A DNA stretch of 55,628 nucleotides from Bacteroidota bacterium (GTDB taxonomy: Bacteria; Bacteroidota; Ignavibacteria; Tepidaquicellales; Tepidaquicellaceae), in NCBI GenBank assembly GCA_018266845.1, contig JAFDZO010000034.1:1-55628 (forward strand), written 5' to 3'. Positions 33,124-41,692 of the stretch are shown here, one piece after another. The notes below the pieces were generated by a model, which saw only the letters and a list, made by a program, of their open reading frames with translations, did no database searches and had not been told where the DNA came from. Every line of letters starts with the position of its first letter. Positions within the stretch are counted from its first letter, which is position 1. The position numbers were made by a program, and so were the translations under genes.

Positions 33124-33885
33124 ATGTCTCTGATTAAGTCTGAAAAGGAAATTGACCTTATTCGGGAAGCATGCGATGTTGTTTCGGAAACGTTCTCTTA
33201 TATAAAGCCATTCATTGTCGAAGGTGTAACAACCAGAGAGCTTGATATAAAAATAGAAGAATTTATTCTTTCTAAAGCTGCTTATCCGGCTTTTAAGGGA
33301 TATATGGTTAAGGGAAAAAGATTTCCCGGCAGCGCATGTATCTCTGTGAACGATGAAGTTGTTCACGGAATTCCGGGTGATAGAGTCTTAAAAAACGGTG
33401 ATATTATCTCCGTAGATATAGGCTCTAAGAAAAATGGTTTTCACGGTGATTCGGCTTATACGTATGAAGTAGGAGAGGTAAGCAGTAAAATAAAAAAGCT
33501 TCTCAAGGTTACTAAAGAATCGCTCTTTAAAGGTATAGAACAAGCTGTTGAAGGAAATTTTGTAAATGATATTTCCGTCGCAATTCAGAATTACGTTGAA
33601 GGAAACGGATACGGAATTGTGAGGGAACTTGTCGGGCATGGTCTTGGCAGAAACCTGCACGAAGACCCTTCCGTGCCAAACTACTATAATCCTGATAACA
33701 AATTCAGACTGGTAGAAGGAATGGTGATTGCAATTGAGCCTATGGTAAATTACGGAAGCTACGAGGTATTTGTGAAGAAAGACGGATGGACAGTTGCTTC
33801 GAGAGACGGTCAGCCTTCGGCTCACTTCGAGCATACAATAGTTGTAAGAAAAGGCAAAGCAGAAATTTTAACACACTGGGAATAA
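33124..33885 (+). CDS. map: Type I methionine aminopeptidase
   Basis: A 253-residue enzyme that removes the initiator Met from new proteins. The five metal ligands are all present: Asp98 (SVDIG), Asp109 (FHGDSA), His172 (GHGLG), Glu205 (AIEPM) and Glu236 (HFEHT). The substrate-site His81 (VVHGIP) is also present. It lies 5 nt after secY and 25 nt before infA. Confidence 0.98.
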   Translation: MSLIKSEKEIDLIREACDVVSETFSYIKPFIVEGVTTRELDIKIEEFILSKAAYPAFKGYMVKGKRFPGSACISVNDEVVHGIPGDRVLKNGDIISVDIGSKKNGFHGDSAYTYEVGEVSSKIKKLLKVTKESLFKGIEQAVEGNFVNDISVAIQNYVEGNGYGIVRELVGHGLGRNLHEDPSVPNYYNPDNKFRLVEGMVIAIEPMVNYGSYEVFVKKDGWTVASRDGQPSAHFEHTIVVRKGKAEILTHWE

Positions 33886-33910
33886 TAAAATTATTCTATA
33901 AAAAAAAAGA

Positions 33911-34129
33911 ATGTCTAAACAAGACGCGATAAAAGTTGACGGTGTAATAACGGAAATTCTTCCGAACACTGCTTTCAAGGTAAAGCTTGAAAACGGTCAT
34001 GAGATTTTGGCGCACATTTCAGGCAAGATGAGAATGAATTACATCAGAATATTACAGGGAGACAAGGTTACTGTCGAACTTTCTCCTTATGATTTAACTA
34101 AAGGCAGAATAACTTACAGATATAAATAA
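33911..34129 (+). CDS. infA: Translation initiation factor IF-1
   Basis: A 72-residue S1-like OB-fold protein of standard length. It has [40 protein letters not shown] and the end [18 protein letters not shown]. It is followed by rpmJ 8 nt later. Confidence 0.98.
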   Translation: MSKQDAIKVDGVITEILPNTAFKVKLENGHEILAHISGKMRMNYIRILQGDKVTVELSPYDLTKGRITYRYK

Positions 34130-34137
34130 TAACATAT

Positions 34138-34251
34138 ATGAAAGTACGCAGTTCAGTAAAAAAAATGTGCGATAAATGCAAAATCATTAAGCGAAAAGGC
34201 GTAGTACGTGTTATTTGCACAAACCCTAAGCACAAACAAAGACAAGGGTAA
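34138..34251 (+). CDS. rpmJ: 50S ribosomal protein L36
   Basis: A 37-residue protein reading [20 protein letters not shown] and then [17 protein letters not shown]. The zinc ribbon C-x2-C-x12-C-x4-H is complete, so this is the zinc-binding form. It lies between infA and rpsM, its usual place. Confidence 0.96.
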   Translation: MKVRSSVKKMCDKCKIIKRKGVVRVICTNPKHKQRQG

Positions 34252-34286
34252 CAAATTAAAATTTTTAAACCAAAGGAGTAATTAAT

Positions 34287-34667
34287 TTGGCAAGATTAGC
34301 CGGTGTAGATTTACCGAAGAACAAAAGAATCCTGATTGGATTGCAGTCCATCTATGGAATTGGTAATTCTTTTTCCAAGAAAATTCTGGAAGAAGCAGGT
34401 ATTGATGAAAACAAAAAAGTATCTGCCCTTACCGATGATGAAGTAAACAAAATCAGAGCGATTATCTCTACAGTAAAGCTTGAAGGCGCTTTACGTTCTG
34501 AAGTTCAGCTGAACATTAAGAGGCTTATGGATATAGGAACTTACAGAGGGAAAAGACACAGAAAAGGTCTTCCTGTAAGAGGTCAAAGAACTAAGACAAA
34601 CTCCAGAACAAGAAAAGGCAAGAGAAAGACTGTTGCAGGAAAGAAAAAAGCAGCAGCTAAGAAATAA
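34287..34667 (+). CDS. rpsM: 30S ribosomal protein S13
   Basis: A 126-residue protein starting from TTG ([14 protein letters not shown] follows), with aaaggag 7 nt upstream. It has [32 protein letters not shown] and [14 protein letters not shown]. The tail is Lys/Ala-rich. Confidence 0.97.
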   Translation: MARLAGVDLPKNKRILIGLQSIYGIGNSFSKKILEEAGIDENKKVSALTDDEVNKIRAIISTVKLEGALRSEVQLNIKRLMDIGTYRGKRHRKGLPVRGQRTKTNSRTRKGKRKTVAGKKKAAAKK

Positions 34668-34720
34668 TCTTCTGCAAGCTTTAACACAGTAAACAATAAA
34701 CTTTATAAATAAAAATTATT

Positions 34721-35107
34721 TTGGCTAAGAATTTTAAAAAGACAAAGAAAAAAGTTCATGTTGATGCACACGGTGTTGCGCACATACAGGCAACATTCAA
34801 TAATGTGATTGTTACTCTCACCGATATGGCTGGGCACACAATTTCATGGGCTTCATCAGGCAAGATGGGATTCAAGGGTTCAAAGAAGAACACTCCGTTT
34901 GCAGCTCAGGTAACAGCAGATGCAGCAGCAAAAACTGCTTATGATGCAGGCTTGAGAAAAGTTGAAGTTCTCATCAAGGGCGTTGGTTCAGGAAGAGATG
35001 CAGCCGTGAGGTCATTAAATACCGCAGGTCTTGAAATAACATACGTTAAAGATATTACTCCGCTTCCGCACAACGGATGCAGACCTCCGAAGAGAAGACG
35101 TGTATAA
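34721..35107 (+). CDS. rpsK: 30S ribosomal protein S11
   Basis: A 128-residue protein that also starts with TTG ([17 protein letters not shown] follows). It contains [37 protein letters not shown] and the C-terminal [18 protein letters not shown]. It forms the platform of the 30S subunit with S21/S7. Confidence 0.97.
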   Translation: MAKNFKKTKKKVHVDAHGVAHIQATFNNVIVTLTDMAGHTISWASSGKMGFKGSKKNTPFAAQVTADAAAKTAYDAGLRKVEVLIKGVGSGRDAAVRSLNTAGLEITYVKDITPLPHNGCRPPKRRRV

Positions 35108-35175
35108 GAAGACGCGTATAACTAAGAAGAGCATAAAAAATTTTTAATAATAATTATTTACTATAATATTTTATA

Positions 35176-35805
35176 ATGGCAAGATATACAGACGCAAGTT
35201 GTAAGCTTTGTCGAAGAGAAAGACAAAAATTGTTCCTGAAGGGGACAAAATGCTTCAGTGACAAATGTCCTATAGAAATAAGAAACTATCCTCCGGGACA
35301 GCATGGCGTAGCTAAAAAGTTTAAGCTTTCGGATTATGCTGTACAGCTCAGAGAAAAACAAAAAGTAAGAAAAACTTACGGCGTTCTTGAAAAACAATTC
35401 AGAATGTACTTTGGTGAAGCTGCCAGACAAAAAGGCGTTACAGGCGATAATCTTGTAAAGCTTCTCGAAAGAAGATTTGACAATACACTCTATAGGTTAG
35501 GTGTTGCTCCTTCAAGAAAAGCAGCAAGACAGTTGATTACTCACAAGCATTTTACTATCAACGGAAGAGTTGTCAACATTCCTTCATATTTATTGAAAGC
35601 CGGCGATGTGATTCAGGTAAGAGAGAAAAGCAGAAAAATGGAAATGATTCACGATGCAATGAAGAGAATGAAGGATACACTTATGCCGCAATGGCTCTCG
35701 CTCGATAAAGCAAATATGTCAGGCACATTCTTAAAAATGCCTGAAAGAAGCGAAGTGCAGTTCATAGGAAACGAGCAGTTGATTGTTGAGTTGTATTCAA
35801 AATAA
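35176..35805 (+). CDS. rpsD: 30S ribosomal protein S4, zinc-binding form
   Basis: A 209-residue protein. Cys9, Cys12, Cys26 and Cys31 form the N-terminal zinc site of the C+ type. The S4 RNA-binding domain includes RRFDNTLYRLGVAPSRKAAR and FTINGRVVNIPSYLLKAGD. It lies between rpsK and rpoA, as is common. Confidence 0.98.
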   Translation: MARYTDASCKLCRRERQKLFLKGTKCFSDKCPIEIRNYPPGQHGVAKKFKLSDYAVQLREKQKVRKTYGVLEKQFRMYFGEAARQKGVTGDNLVKLLERRFDNTLYRLGVAPSRKAARQLITHKHFTINGRVVNIPSYLLKAGDVIQVREKSRKMEMIHDAMKRMKDTLMPQWLSLDKANMSGTFLKMPERSEVQFIGNEQLIVELYSK

Positions 35806-35827
35806 AAATTAAATACCTATAATATAA

Positions 35828-36829
35828 ATGAGCAATAGTTATATTCAAATGCCGGAGCACATCAATAAGGATGAAGCAACATTCAGCGATACTTACGGCA
35901 GATTTTACATACAACCGTTGGAAAGAGGCTACGGAGTTACTCTCGGCAATTCGTTGAGAAGAGTATTGCTTTCTTCTTTGCACGGCACAGCCATTATTGC
36001 TATAAGAATTAATGACGCGCAGCATGAATTTACTACCATAAAAGGAGTGGTTGAAGACTTATCTGAAATTATTTTAAACTTAAAAGAAATACGTTTTAAA
36101 GATTTAACAGGTAAATCGAATAAAATTGAATTCAAGCTGAAAGGTCCTTACACCTTTACTGCAAAAGACATTCAGAATAATACCGCAGATTTTAAAATTC
36201 TTAACCCGGATAAGCACATTGCGACTTTAAACAAAGATGCAAATCTTGACATCGAGTTAAGAATCGGGCAGGGTATCGGATATGTTCCTTCAGATGAAAA
36301 TAAAAATACTTCTCTTCCGTTGGGATTTATCCCGGTTGACTCCTTGTTCTCTCCGGTTACAAAAGTATCTTACTTAGTAGAAAATACCAGAGTAGGAAAA
36401 ATCACAGATTTTGAAAAGCTTGTTTTAGATGTTAATACAGACGGCTCTATAAATCCTGAAGAGGCATTAACCTCAGCAGCAAGAATATTGCAGGACTTAT
36501 TGACAATGGTTTCAAACCTGAACCCGAAGCTTGAAGTAAAAGAGATAGTGAAGAAGGAAGAAAAAGATGAAGAGTTTGAAGTAATTAAGAAAATTTTGTT
36601 AACACCGGTTGATGAGTTAGATTTATCTGTCCGCTCGCAGAATTGCCTTCGTTCAGCTAATATCAGATTCATTCATGACCTTGTAAGAAAAGATGAATCG
36701 GAAATGCTTCACTACAGAAACTTCGGAAGAAAATCTCTTGCAGAGCTTGGTGAACTGGTTGAAGGATTCGGCTATGGAATTAAGTTCGGAATGGATGTAG
36801 ATAAATACATTAAAGAAGAAAAAAAATAA
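35828..36829 (+). CDS. rpoA: RNA polymerase alpha subunit
   Basis: A 333-residue protein. The N-terminal assembly domain has FYIQPLERGYGVTLGNSLRR and LSSLHGTAI, with VLDVNTDGSINPEEAL further on. The C-terminal domain (about 255-330) carries the helix-hairpin-helix LRSANIRFIHDLVRKDESEM followed by NFGRKSLAEL, which binds UP elements and activators. Confidence 0.98.
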   Translation: MSNSYIQMPEHINKDEATFSDTYGRFYIQPLERGYGVTLGNSLRRVLLSSLHGTAIIAIRINDAQHEFTTIKGVVEDLSEIILNLKEIRFKDLTGKSNKIEFKLKGPYTFTAKDIQNNTADFKILNPDKHIATLNKDANLDIELRIGQGIGYVPSDENKNTSLPLGFIPVDSLFSPVTKVSYLVENTRVGKITDFEKLVLDVNTDGSINPEEALTSAARILQDLLTMVSNLNPKLEVKEIVKKEEKDEEFEVIKKILLTPVDELDLSVRSQNCLRSANIRFIHDLVRKDESEMLHYRNFGRKSLAELGELVEGFGYGIKFGMDVDKYIKEEKK

Positions 36830-36860
36830 TTTTTAACAACAGAAAATTTTAATTGATAAT

Positions 36861-37469
36861 ATGAAACACGGCGTAAAAGGAAGAAAATTAGGAAGAACAG
36901 CAAGCCATAGAAGAGCCACGCTGGCTAATTTATCCTGCTCACTTATAAAGCATAAAAGAATTATTACAACTGTTGCAAGGGCAAAAGAGCTGAGAACAGT
37001 TATCGAACCTCTTGTTACAAAAGCAAAGAGAGCTTTACAGTACAACGATGCAAATCAGGAAAAGGGTATTCACTTAAGAAGAATTGCAAAGTCATTCTTG
37101 AGAAATCAGGAAGCCGTACAGATTCTTTTCAATGAAATAGGACCTAAGGTTGCTGAAAGAAACGGCGGATATACAAGAGTATTGAAAATGGGACACAGAC
37201 CGGGAGACGGCGGCGAGACTGCATTAATAGAATTTGTTGATTTTGACATCGTATCAATACAGAAAGAGCATCAGGCAGCTAAAGACGCTAAAAAAGGCGG
37301 CTCAAAAGATTCAGGCAAAGAAACAGCGCCTGCAACTGAGCCTGTAAAGGAAGAAAAGAAAGCTAAAACGCCAAAGGCGAAAAAACCGGCAGCACCTAAG
37401 ACGGAGAAAAAAGCTCCAAAGGAAAAGAAAGCTGCAGGATCAAAAGTCCAAAGCAAGCAAAAAGTCTAA
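36861..37469 (+). CDS. rplQ: 50S ribosomal protein L17 with long basic tail
   Basis: A 202-residue protein. The L17 core (1-135) has HGVKGRKLGRTASHRRATLA near the start, KRIITTVARAKELR, and KMGHRPGDGGETALIEFVD. From residue 145 a Lys/Ala/Pro-rich tail of about 57 residues (KKAKTPKAKKPAAPKTEKKA) extends it. The tail is low-complexity, probably disordered, and common in Bacteroidota-type L17. It is the last gene of the cluster, followed by a terminator. Confidence 0.97.
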   Translation: MKHGVKGRKLGRTASHRRATLANLSCSLIKHKRIITTVARAKELRTVIEPLVTKAKRALQYNDANQEKGIHLRRIAKSFLRNQEAVQILFNEIGPKVAERNGGYTRVLKMGHRPGDGGETALIEFVDFDIVSIQKEHQAAKDAKKGGSKDSGKETAPATEPVKEEKKAKTPKAKKPAAPKTEKKAPKEKKAAGSKVQSKQKV

Positions 37470-37555
37470 GCTCTTTTAATAATAAAGCAGTTCGGATTTT
37501 TTAGTTAGCGAATAAAGCTGATTTCTAAAATTAAAATTTCTGACACCGAAAATTT

Positions 37556-37613
37556 TCCTTAACTTTTAATATTGAGATTTAAATATTTTTTTAAAAGTTA
37601 AGGATTTTTTTTT
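37556..37613 (+). terminator. Rho-independent terminator after the ribosomal cluster
   Basis: tccttaacttttaa and its exact complement ttaaaagttaagga form a 14-bp stem around a 21-nt loop, followed by nine T. It ends the rplB-rplQ cluster. Confidence 0.88.
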
Positions 37614-37631
37614 ACCACTAAAACAAAAAAT

Positions 37632-38240
37632 ATGAAGATAACTTCCGCTGAATTTATAAACAGTATTTACGATTTACGGACTCTCCCGAAATCCGTACTC
37701 TCTGAATTTGTTTTTGTCGGAAGAAGCAATGTAGGTAAATCATCATTAGTAAATAAAATCTGCAATAAAAAAAAGCTGGCAAAAATCGGCTCTGTTCCCG
37801 GAAAGACAAGGCAGTTAAATTATTTCCTTATCAATGAAAAATTTTATTTGGTTGATTTGCCGGGTTACGGATATGCTAAAGTCCCCGAACAGATAAGGGC
37901 GGGCTGGAGAAAGCTTGTGGAAGATTACATCAGTGAAAGACAAAATGTGAAGATGGTTTTTGTGCTTATTGATTCAAGGCATGAGCCGACATATCTCGAT
38001 GAGCTTATGGTAAGCTGGCTTGAGTATTATGAAATTCCATTTGCAATTGTGCTGACAAAATCAGATAAGATTTCAGCTAACAAAATGCAGAAGCAGATTT
38101 ACCGCGCTTCAAAAATCGTAAAGAACGAAGACCTTTGCCGCGACTATATTCCGTTTTCAATTATCAGCGGAGAAGGCAAAAACGAACTGCTCACTCTAAT
38201 TAGCGAGGCTCTTGAAAAGCCAAGAGACAGCAGCGACTAA
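37632..38240 (+). CDS. engB: Ribosome biogenesis GTPase YsxC/EngB
   Basis: A 202-residue GTPase. G1 is GRSNVGKSS (30-38), G2/G3 are seen in PGKTRQLNYF and DLPGYGYAKVP, and G4 is TKSDK. Length and order match the YihA/YsxC/EngB family, which helps assemble the 50S subunit. It lies directly after the ribosomal cluster, consistent with that role. A strong terminator follows. Confidence 0.96.
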   Translation: MKITSAEFINSIYDLRTLPKSVLSEFVFVGRSNVGKSSLVNKICNKKKLAKIGSVPGKTRQLNYFLINEKFYLVDLPGYGYAKVPEQIRAGWRKLVEDYISERQNVKMVFVLIDSRHEPTYLDELMVSWLEYYEIPFAIVLTKSDKISANKMQKQIYRASKIVKNEDLCRDYIPFSIISGEGKNELLTLISEALEKPRDSSD

Positions 38241-38269
38241 AAAATAATCAATAAGGTTTATGGCAGTAG

Positions 38270-38295
38270 AAGGCGGATGACATCCGCCTTTTTTG
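38270..38295 (+). terminator. Rho-independent terminator after engB
   Basis: aaggcggatg and catccgcctt are an exact 10-bp stem with a 2-4-nt loop, followed by a T run. Confidence 0.9.
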
Positions 38296-38329
38296 TTTGC
38301 GCACGTTGCCTCCTCATATTCATCTTTAT

Positions 38330-38490
38330 CAAGACGACTAGTAACTAGTTGGATAAAAAAATCCTCACTTGAGGGAGGTGTCGAGCCCCGCAATTCTGCG
38401 GGATAAACTCCGCGAGACGGAGGGTGTTCAATAGAACATCCCTCCCGACTCTTCAGGTCGGGCTTCTTCAAGGGGAGAATTAGTTTTTAC
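38330..38490. repeat. Hairpin-rich intergenic block
   Basis: This part of the 330-nt gap after engB is packed with small GC-rich hairpins in an otherwise AT-rich spacer: cccgc/gcggg (38387-38402), ctccg/cggag (38408-38422), and cccgac/gtcggg (38444-38462). It has no reading frame with recognisable product. It looks like an intergenic repeat element of the kind scattered through Bacteroidota genomes. Confidence 0.5.
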
Positions 38491-38570
38491 AGAGAAGATT
38501 ATAGTAAATTCTTCAAAGGACATTGATTTTTATACCCATCAATTACCAATTAATTTTTTTATTTTTAATT

Positions 38571-39491
38571 ATGGCAAACAAGCAAAAAATAAAAATTGTA
38601 ATTGTTGATAAGATAAATCTCGACTCGCTCAATTTATTCAGTAAAAATAAATTTGAAGTCGTGTGTGATTTCGGAATTTCGAATGAAGATGTTTTGAAAA
38701 AATATTCCGGCTATGATGTTCTTGTAATTAGAAGTATAAGAACCATTGATAAAAAATTTATCTCTAAATGTAACTTTAAAATTATTGCAACTTGCAGCAG
38801 GGGATTCGATAATATAGATGCTGCCTCGGCGAAGAGAAAAAAAATCAGAGTTCTAAACTGTGAAAAAGGAAATGCTGTTTCAGCGGCGGAGCATACTATG
38901 GGATTAATTTTATGCGCGATGAAAAATATTACTTTCAGCAATGAACTTACGCGCAGCGGGAAATTTAATTTTTATGATTACAATAGAAACGAACTGTTTG
39001 GAAAAAAAATCGGGATAATAGGCTACGGCAATGTCGGAAGCTATGTAGGGAAACTGTGCAGGGCGTTCGGGATGAAAATTTTTGCAAATGATACGGATAA
39101 AAAAGTAAGAGATAAATACCCGCAAGTAAATTTTAAAAATTTAAAATTTATATTGGAGAACTGCGATATTGTTACGCTTCACATTCCGCTCGATGAGAAA
39201 AATTTTCACTTCATTAATAAAGAAAAATTGAAACTCATAGGGAGAAATACAGTATTGATTAACACTTCACGGGGAGCAGTAATAGATGAGAAAGAACTTG
39301 TAAGGAAACTAAATAAAAGTATGCTGCGTTATATATGTTTAGATGTATTTGAAAATGAGCCTTCCCTCAATAGAGAAACCCTCAAGATTAAGAACGCAAC
39401 CCTCACAAATCATATAGCAGGCAAGACGGAAGAGAGCAGCGCAAAAATGGTAAAAGAGCTTTTTGAAAAAATTATTAAATCATACAAATAA
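38571..39491 (+). CDS. D-isomer-specific 2-hydroxyacid dehydrogenase
   Basis: The ATG at 38571 gives 306 residues; an upstream TTG at 38523 would only add a hydrophobic, non-conserved stretch. The Rossmann domain has IGIIGYGNVGSYVG (G-x-G-x-x-G) and an Asp after the second strand (FANDTDKK), which favours NAD. The catalytic trio is Arg in NTSRGAVID, Glu in FENEPSLN and His in TNHIAGKTEES. Related enzymes are 3-phosphoglycerate or erythronate-4-phosphate dehydrogenase, but no ACT or other regulatory domain is present. The substrate cannot be told. Confidence 0.88.
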   Translation: MANKQKIKIVIVDKINLDSLNLFSKNKFEVVCDFGISNEDVLKKYSGYDVLVIRSIRTIDKKFISKCNFKIIATCSRGFDNIDAASAKRKKIRVLNCEKGNAVSAAEHTMGLILCAMKNITFSNELTRSGKFNFYDYNRNELFGKKIGIIGYGNVGSYVGKLCRAFGMKIFANDTDKKVRDKYPQVNFKNLKFILENCDIVTLHIPLDEKNFHFINKEKLKLIGRNTVLINTSRGAVIDEKELVRKLNKSMLRYICLDVFENEPSLNRETLKIKNATLTNHIAGKTEESSAKMVKELFEKIIKSYK

Positions 39492-39665
39492 AACCTGATG
39501 CCGGCTTAATTTTGGGCGTGAAATTATATCCTCAATAATATAAATTGACTTTTAATGAAATAATCAATAATATTTGATTAAATCGTCATAGGAAGTTTGT
39601 TAAAATAAAGAATTATCTGTGAAAATTAACAGAAAATTAAAGATTCTTTAACAACAAATTTTACA

Positions 39666-39694
39666 TTGACATATAAAGCCCCTCGTTGTATATT
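39666..39694 (+). promoter_or_regulatory. Near-consensus sigma70 promoter
   Basis: A perfect -35 TTGACA (39666-39671) and a good -10 TATATT (39689-39694) are separated by exactly 17 bp. It lies 41 nt before the ATG of the T9SS cargo gene, which has aaaaaggaga as ribosome site. This suggests strong constitutive expression. Confidence 0.65.
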
Positions 39695-39735
39695 CGTAAC
39701 AATTGTTAGTAAATAAAATCAAAAAGGAGATAAAA

Positions 39736-41550
39736 ATGTTAAGAAGATTATTCCTTCTTTCCTTATTCGTATTTTTGGTGGGAAATGTTTCATTTGGAAA
39801 CTCAATTTACACCAAAGAGCAAATTGACAGATTTTCAAGAGTTCAATACAAAATCGTTAGCCACGGCGAGCATTTCACCGCTGTAAATAACGGTCTTGTA
39901 CCGGACTATAAAGTTGTAGTAGCGCCAACAGAATCAGATTGGTGGAGCGGTTCAGTTTCCGAAGTAGCAGTAGGTAATTTGAGAAACTATTATGACCTTG
40001 AGTCAAATGGTACTCCATTACAAATTTGGCAGGACCCAACTAATGCAAACAATATTCATGCTGTTTATACTTTCTCAGCTCAGGAAACAGGATGGAGCGA
40101 CAGAACCATTCAGTATTTCTTCAGCTCAGATAAAGGCGCAACATGGAGCTTTGTTGGAAACGTTCCTGCATCAGGCAGAGCAGGTTTCGGTACAATTACC
40201 GGATTGAGCACAGGTGTTGCTTTAATTGGTTCACACACAAATGCTGGCGCTTCAACAAACGTTAGAGTACAGTTTTTTGTTGATGCTTTCCCTGGTTTAG
40301 GCTCTTTCACAAACTTAGATCCGGCTGGTGAAACCAATAAGTATATCTGGCCAAGAGTTGTTGGTACAACAAACGTAGCAAGCGCAAACAAATTCGTTTT
40401 TGCTGCTTCTACAAGTGGTGCTGACTCAGCATTCTGGAATACAGGTACATCTATTACATCAAGCGCATTTTTAGGATATAAAAATTTAGATGCCAGCCCT
40501 GCAGAGTGCTACACACTTGCAAGAGCTGATAACGGAAACATTGGTATCGCATACCTTATTGACGATGCAAGATTTGCCGGTCAAACAGGTGATGTTTACT
40601 TCATGGAGTCAACAAACGGCGGTACATCTTTCGGTACACCATCTAAGATTTTTGATGCAAATTTTTCAACTGATTCATTAGGCTGCTTAAGAGGTATTTC
40701 AATGGTTTACAAAGGAAACTCTCCTTGCGTAGTATTTGAAACAATTAAGCAAACAGAAGCAGGTTCTTTCTTCCCGGGCGCTCCTTCAAAAATCAGATTC
40801 TGGAGCCCAGCAGTAAACGGCGGAGTTAGCATCGTTGTTGCCGATTCAAACAATGTACCTTATGCTCCTTATACAGGAACAAATGACGTATTAGGTTCAA
40901 TTGCAAGACCTAGCATCGGAAAATCTTCTGATGGTAACAATTTATTTGTTTCAATGATGGTTGCAAGCTCACAAGCAGGCAGCACAGATACAACATCTTT
41001 TGGAGATATTTACCTGACAGCTTCAGGTAACGGCGGTGCTTCCTGGAAAAAACCAAGAAGAGTTAACAACACTACTCCAAGAATGGACTACAGATATGCA
41101 AGCATTTCTCCGACAAATGATGTATCAGGTTCAACAGGTTATGTAAATATGTTAGTACAAAAGGATGTTGTTCCAGGTTCTAACGTTAACTTAGCAAATA
41201 CAAACACAGATGCAAAACCTGTATATTGGAGAGTTACTTATACACCTACTCCTATAGGAATAAATGAAATTTCAGGTTTAGCAAACAACTATAACTTAGA
41301 GCAAAATTTCCCAAATCCGTTTAACCCTTCAACTACAATTAGATTCAGCTTACCGCAAGTATCTAATGTAACCTTGAAAGTTTATAGCTTAAACGGACAG
41401 GAAGTTGCAACATTGATTAATAATCAATTGGTTTCTTCAGGCGTAAAAGAAGTATCATTCAACGCTTCAGCATTATCAAGCGGAATCTACTTCTATACAA
41501 TCACAGCCGGTGAATACAAAGAAACAAAGAAAATGATGTTAGTAAAATAA
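39736..41550 (+). CDS. Secreted protein with T9SS C-terminal sorting domain
   Basis: From the ATG at 39736 the protein has 604 residues; a TTG at 39703 is in frame but lies before the ribosome site aaaaaggaga. A signal peptide (MLRRLFLLSLFVFLVGNVSF) starts it. The body is beta-rich with repeated S-x-D-x-G-x-T/S-W units (SSDKGATWSF, STNGGTSFG, SGNGGASWKK), which are sialidase/BNR Asp-box motifs and imply a six- or seven-bladed propeller. The last 85 residues start NFPNPFNPSTTIRFSLP and end YKETKKMMLVK, the type A T9SS sorting domain used for export and cell-surface attachment. No catalytic site is evident. It has its own strong promoter and terminator. Confidence 0.85.
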   Translation: MLRRLFLLSLFVFLVGNVSFGNSIYTKEQIDRFSRVQYKIVSHGEHFTAVNNGLVPDYKVVVAPTESDWWSGSVSEVAVGNLRNYYDLESNGTPLQIWQDPTNANNIHAVYTFSAQETGWSDRTIQYFFSSDKGATWSFVGNVPASGRAGFGTITGLSTGVALIGSHTNAGASTNVRVQFFVDAFPGLGSFTNLDPAGETNKYIWPRVVGTTNVASANKFVFAASTSGADSAFWNTGTSITSSAFLGYKNLDASPAECYTLARADNGNIGIAYLIDDARFAGQTGDVYFMESTNGGTSFGTPSKIFDANFSTDSLGCLRGISMVYKGNSPCVVFETIKQTEAGSFFPGAPSKIRFWSPAVNGGVSIVVADSNNVPYAPYTGTNDVLGSIARPSIGKSSDGNNLFVSMMVASSQAGSTDTTSFGDIYLTASGNGGASWKKPRRVNNTTPRMDYRYASISPTNDVSGSTGYVNMLVQKDVVPGSNVNLANTNTDAKPVYWRVTYTPTPIGINEISGLANNYNLEQNFPNPFNPSTTIRFSLPQVSNVTLKVYSLNGQEVATLINNQLVSSGVKEVSFNASALSSGIYFYTITAGEYKETKKMMLVK

Positions 41551-41606
41551 TCTTAGAATTCCTCTAACTCAATTTTAAGATTAAAATCAATATAAAAATA
41601 TGATTT

Positions 41607-41651
41607 AAACCCTCATAGTATCACTTGATTGTATATTGTGAGGGTTTTTTT
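41607..41651 (+). terminator. Rho-independent terminator
   Basis: aaaccctcatagtat pairs with atattgtgagggttt (two G-U or mismatched pairs), followed by seven T. It separates the T9SS cargo gene from the TonB-dependent receptor gene. Confidence 0.82.
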
Positions 41652-41692
41652 AATTAAATTTACTTTTTAATAAACTTATTACGGAGGGAAAA

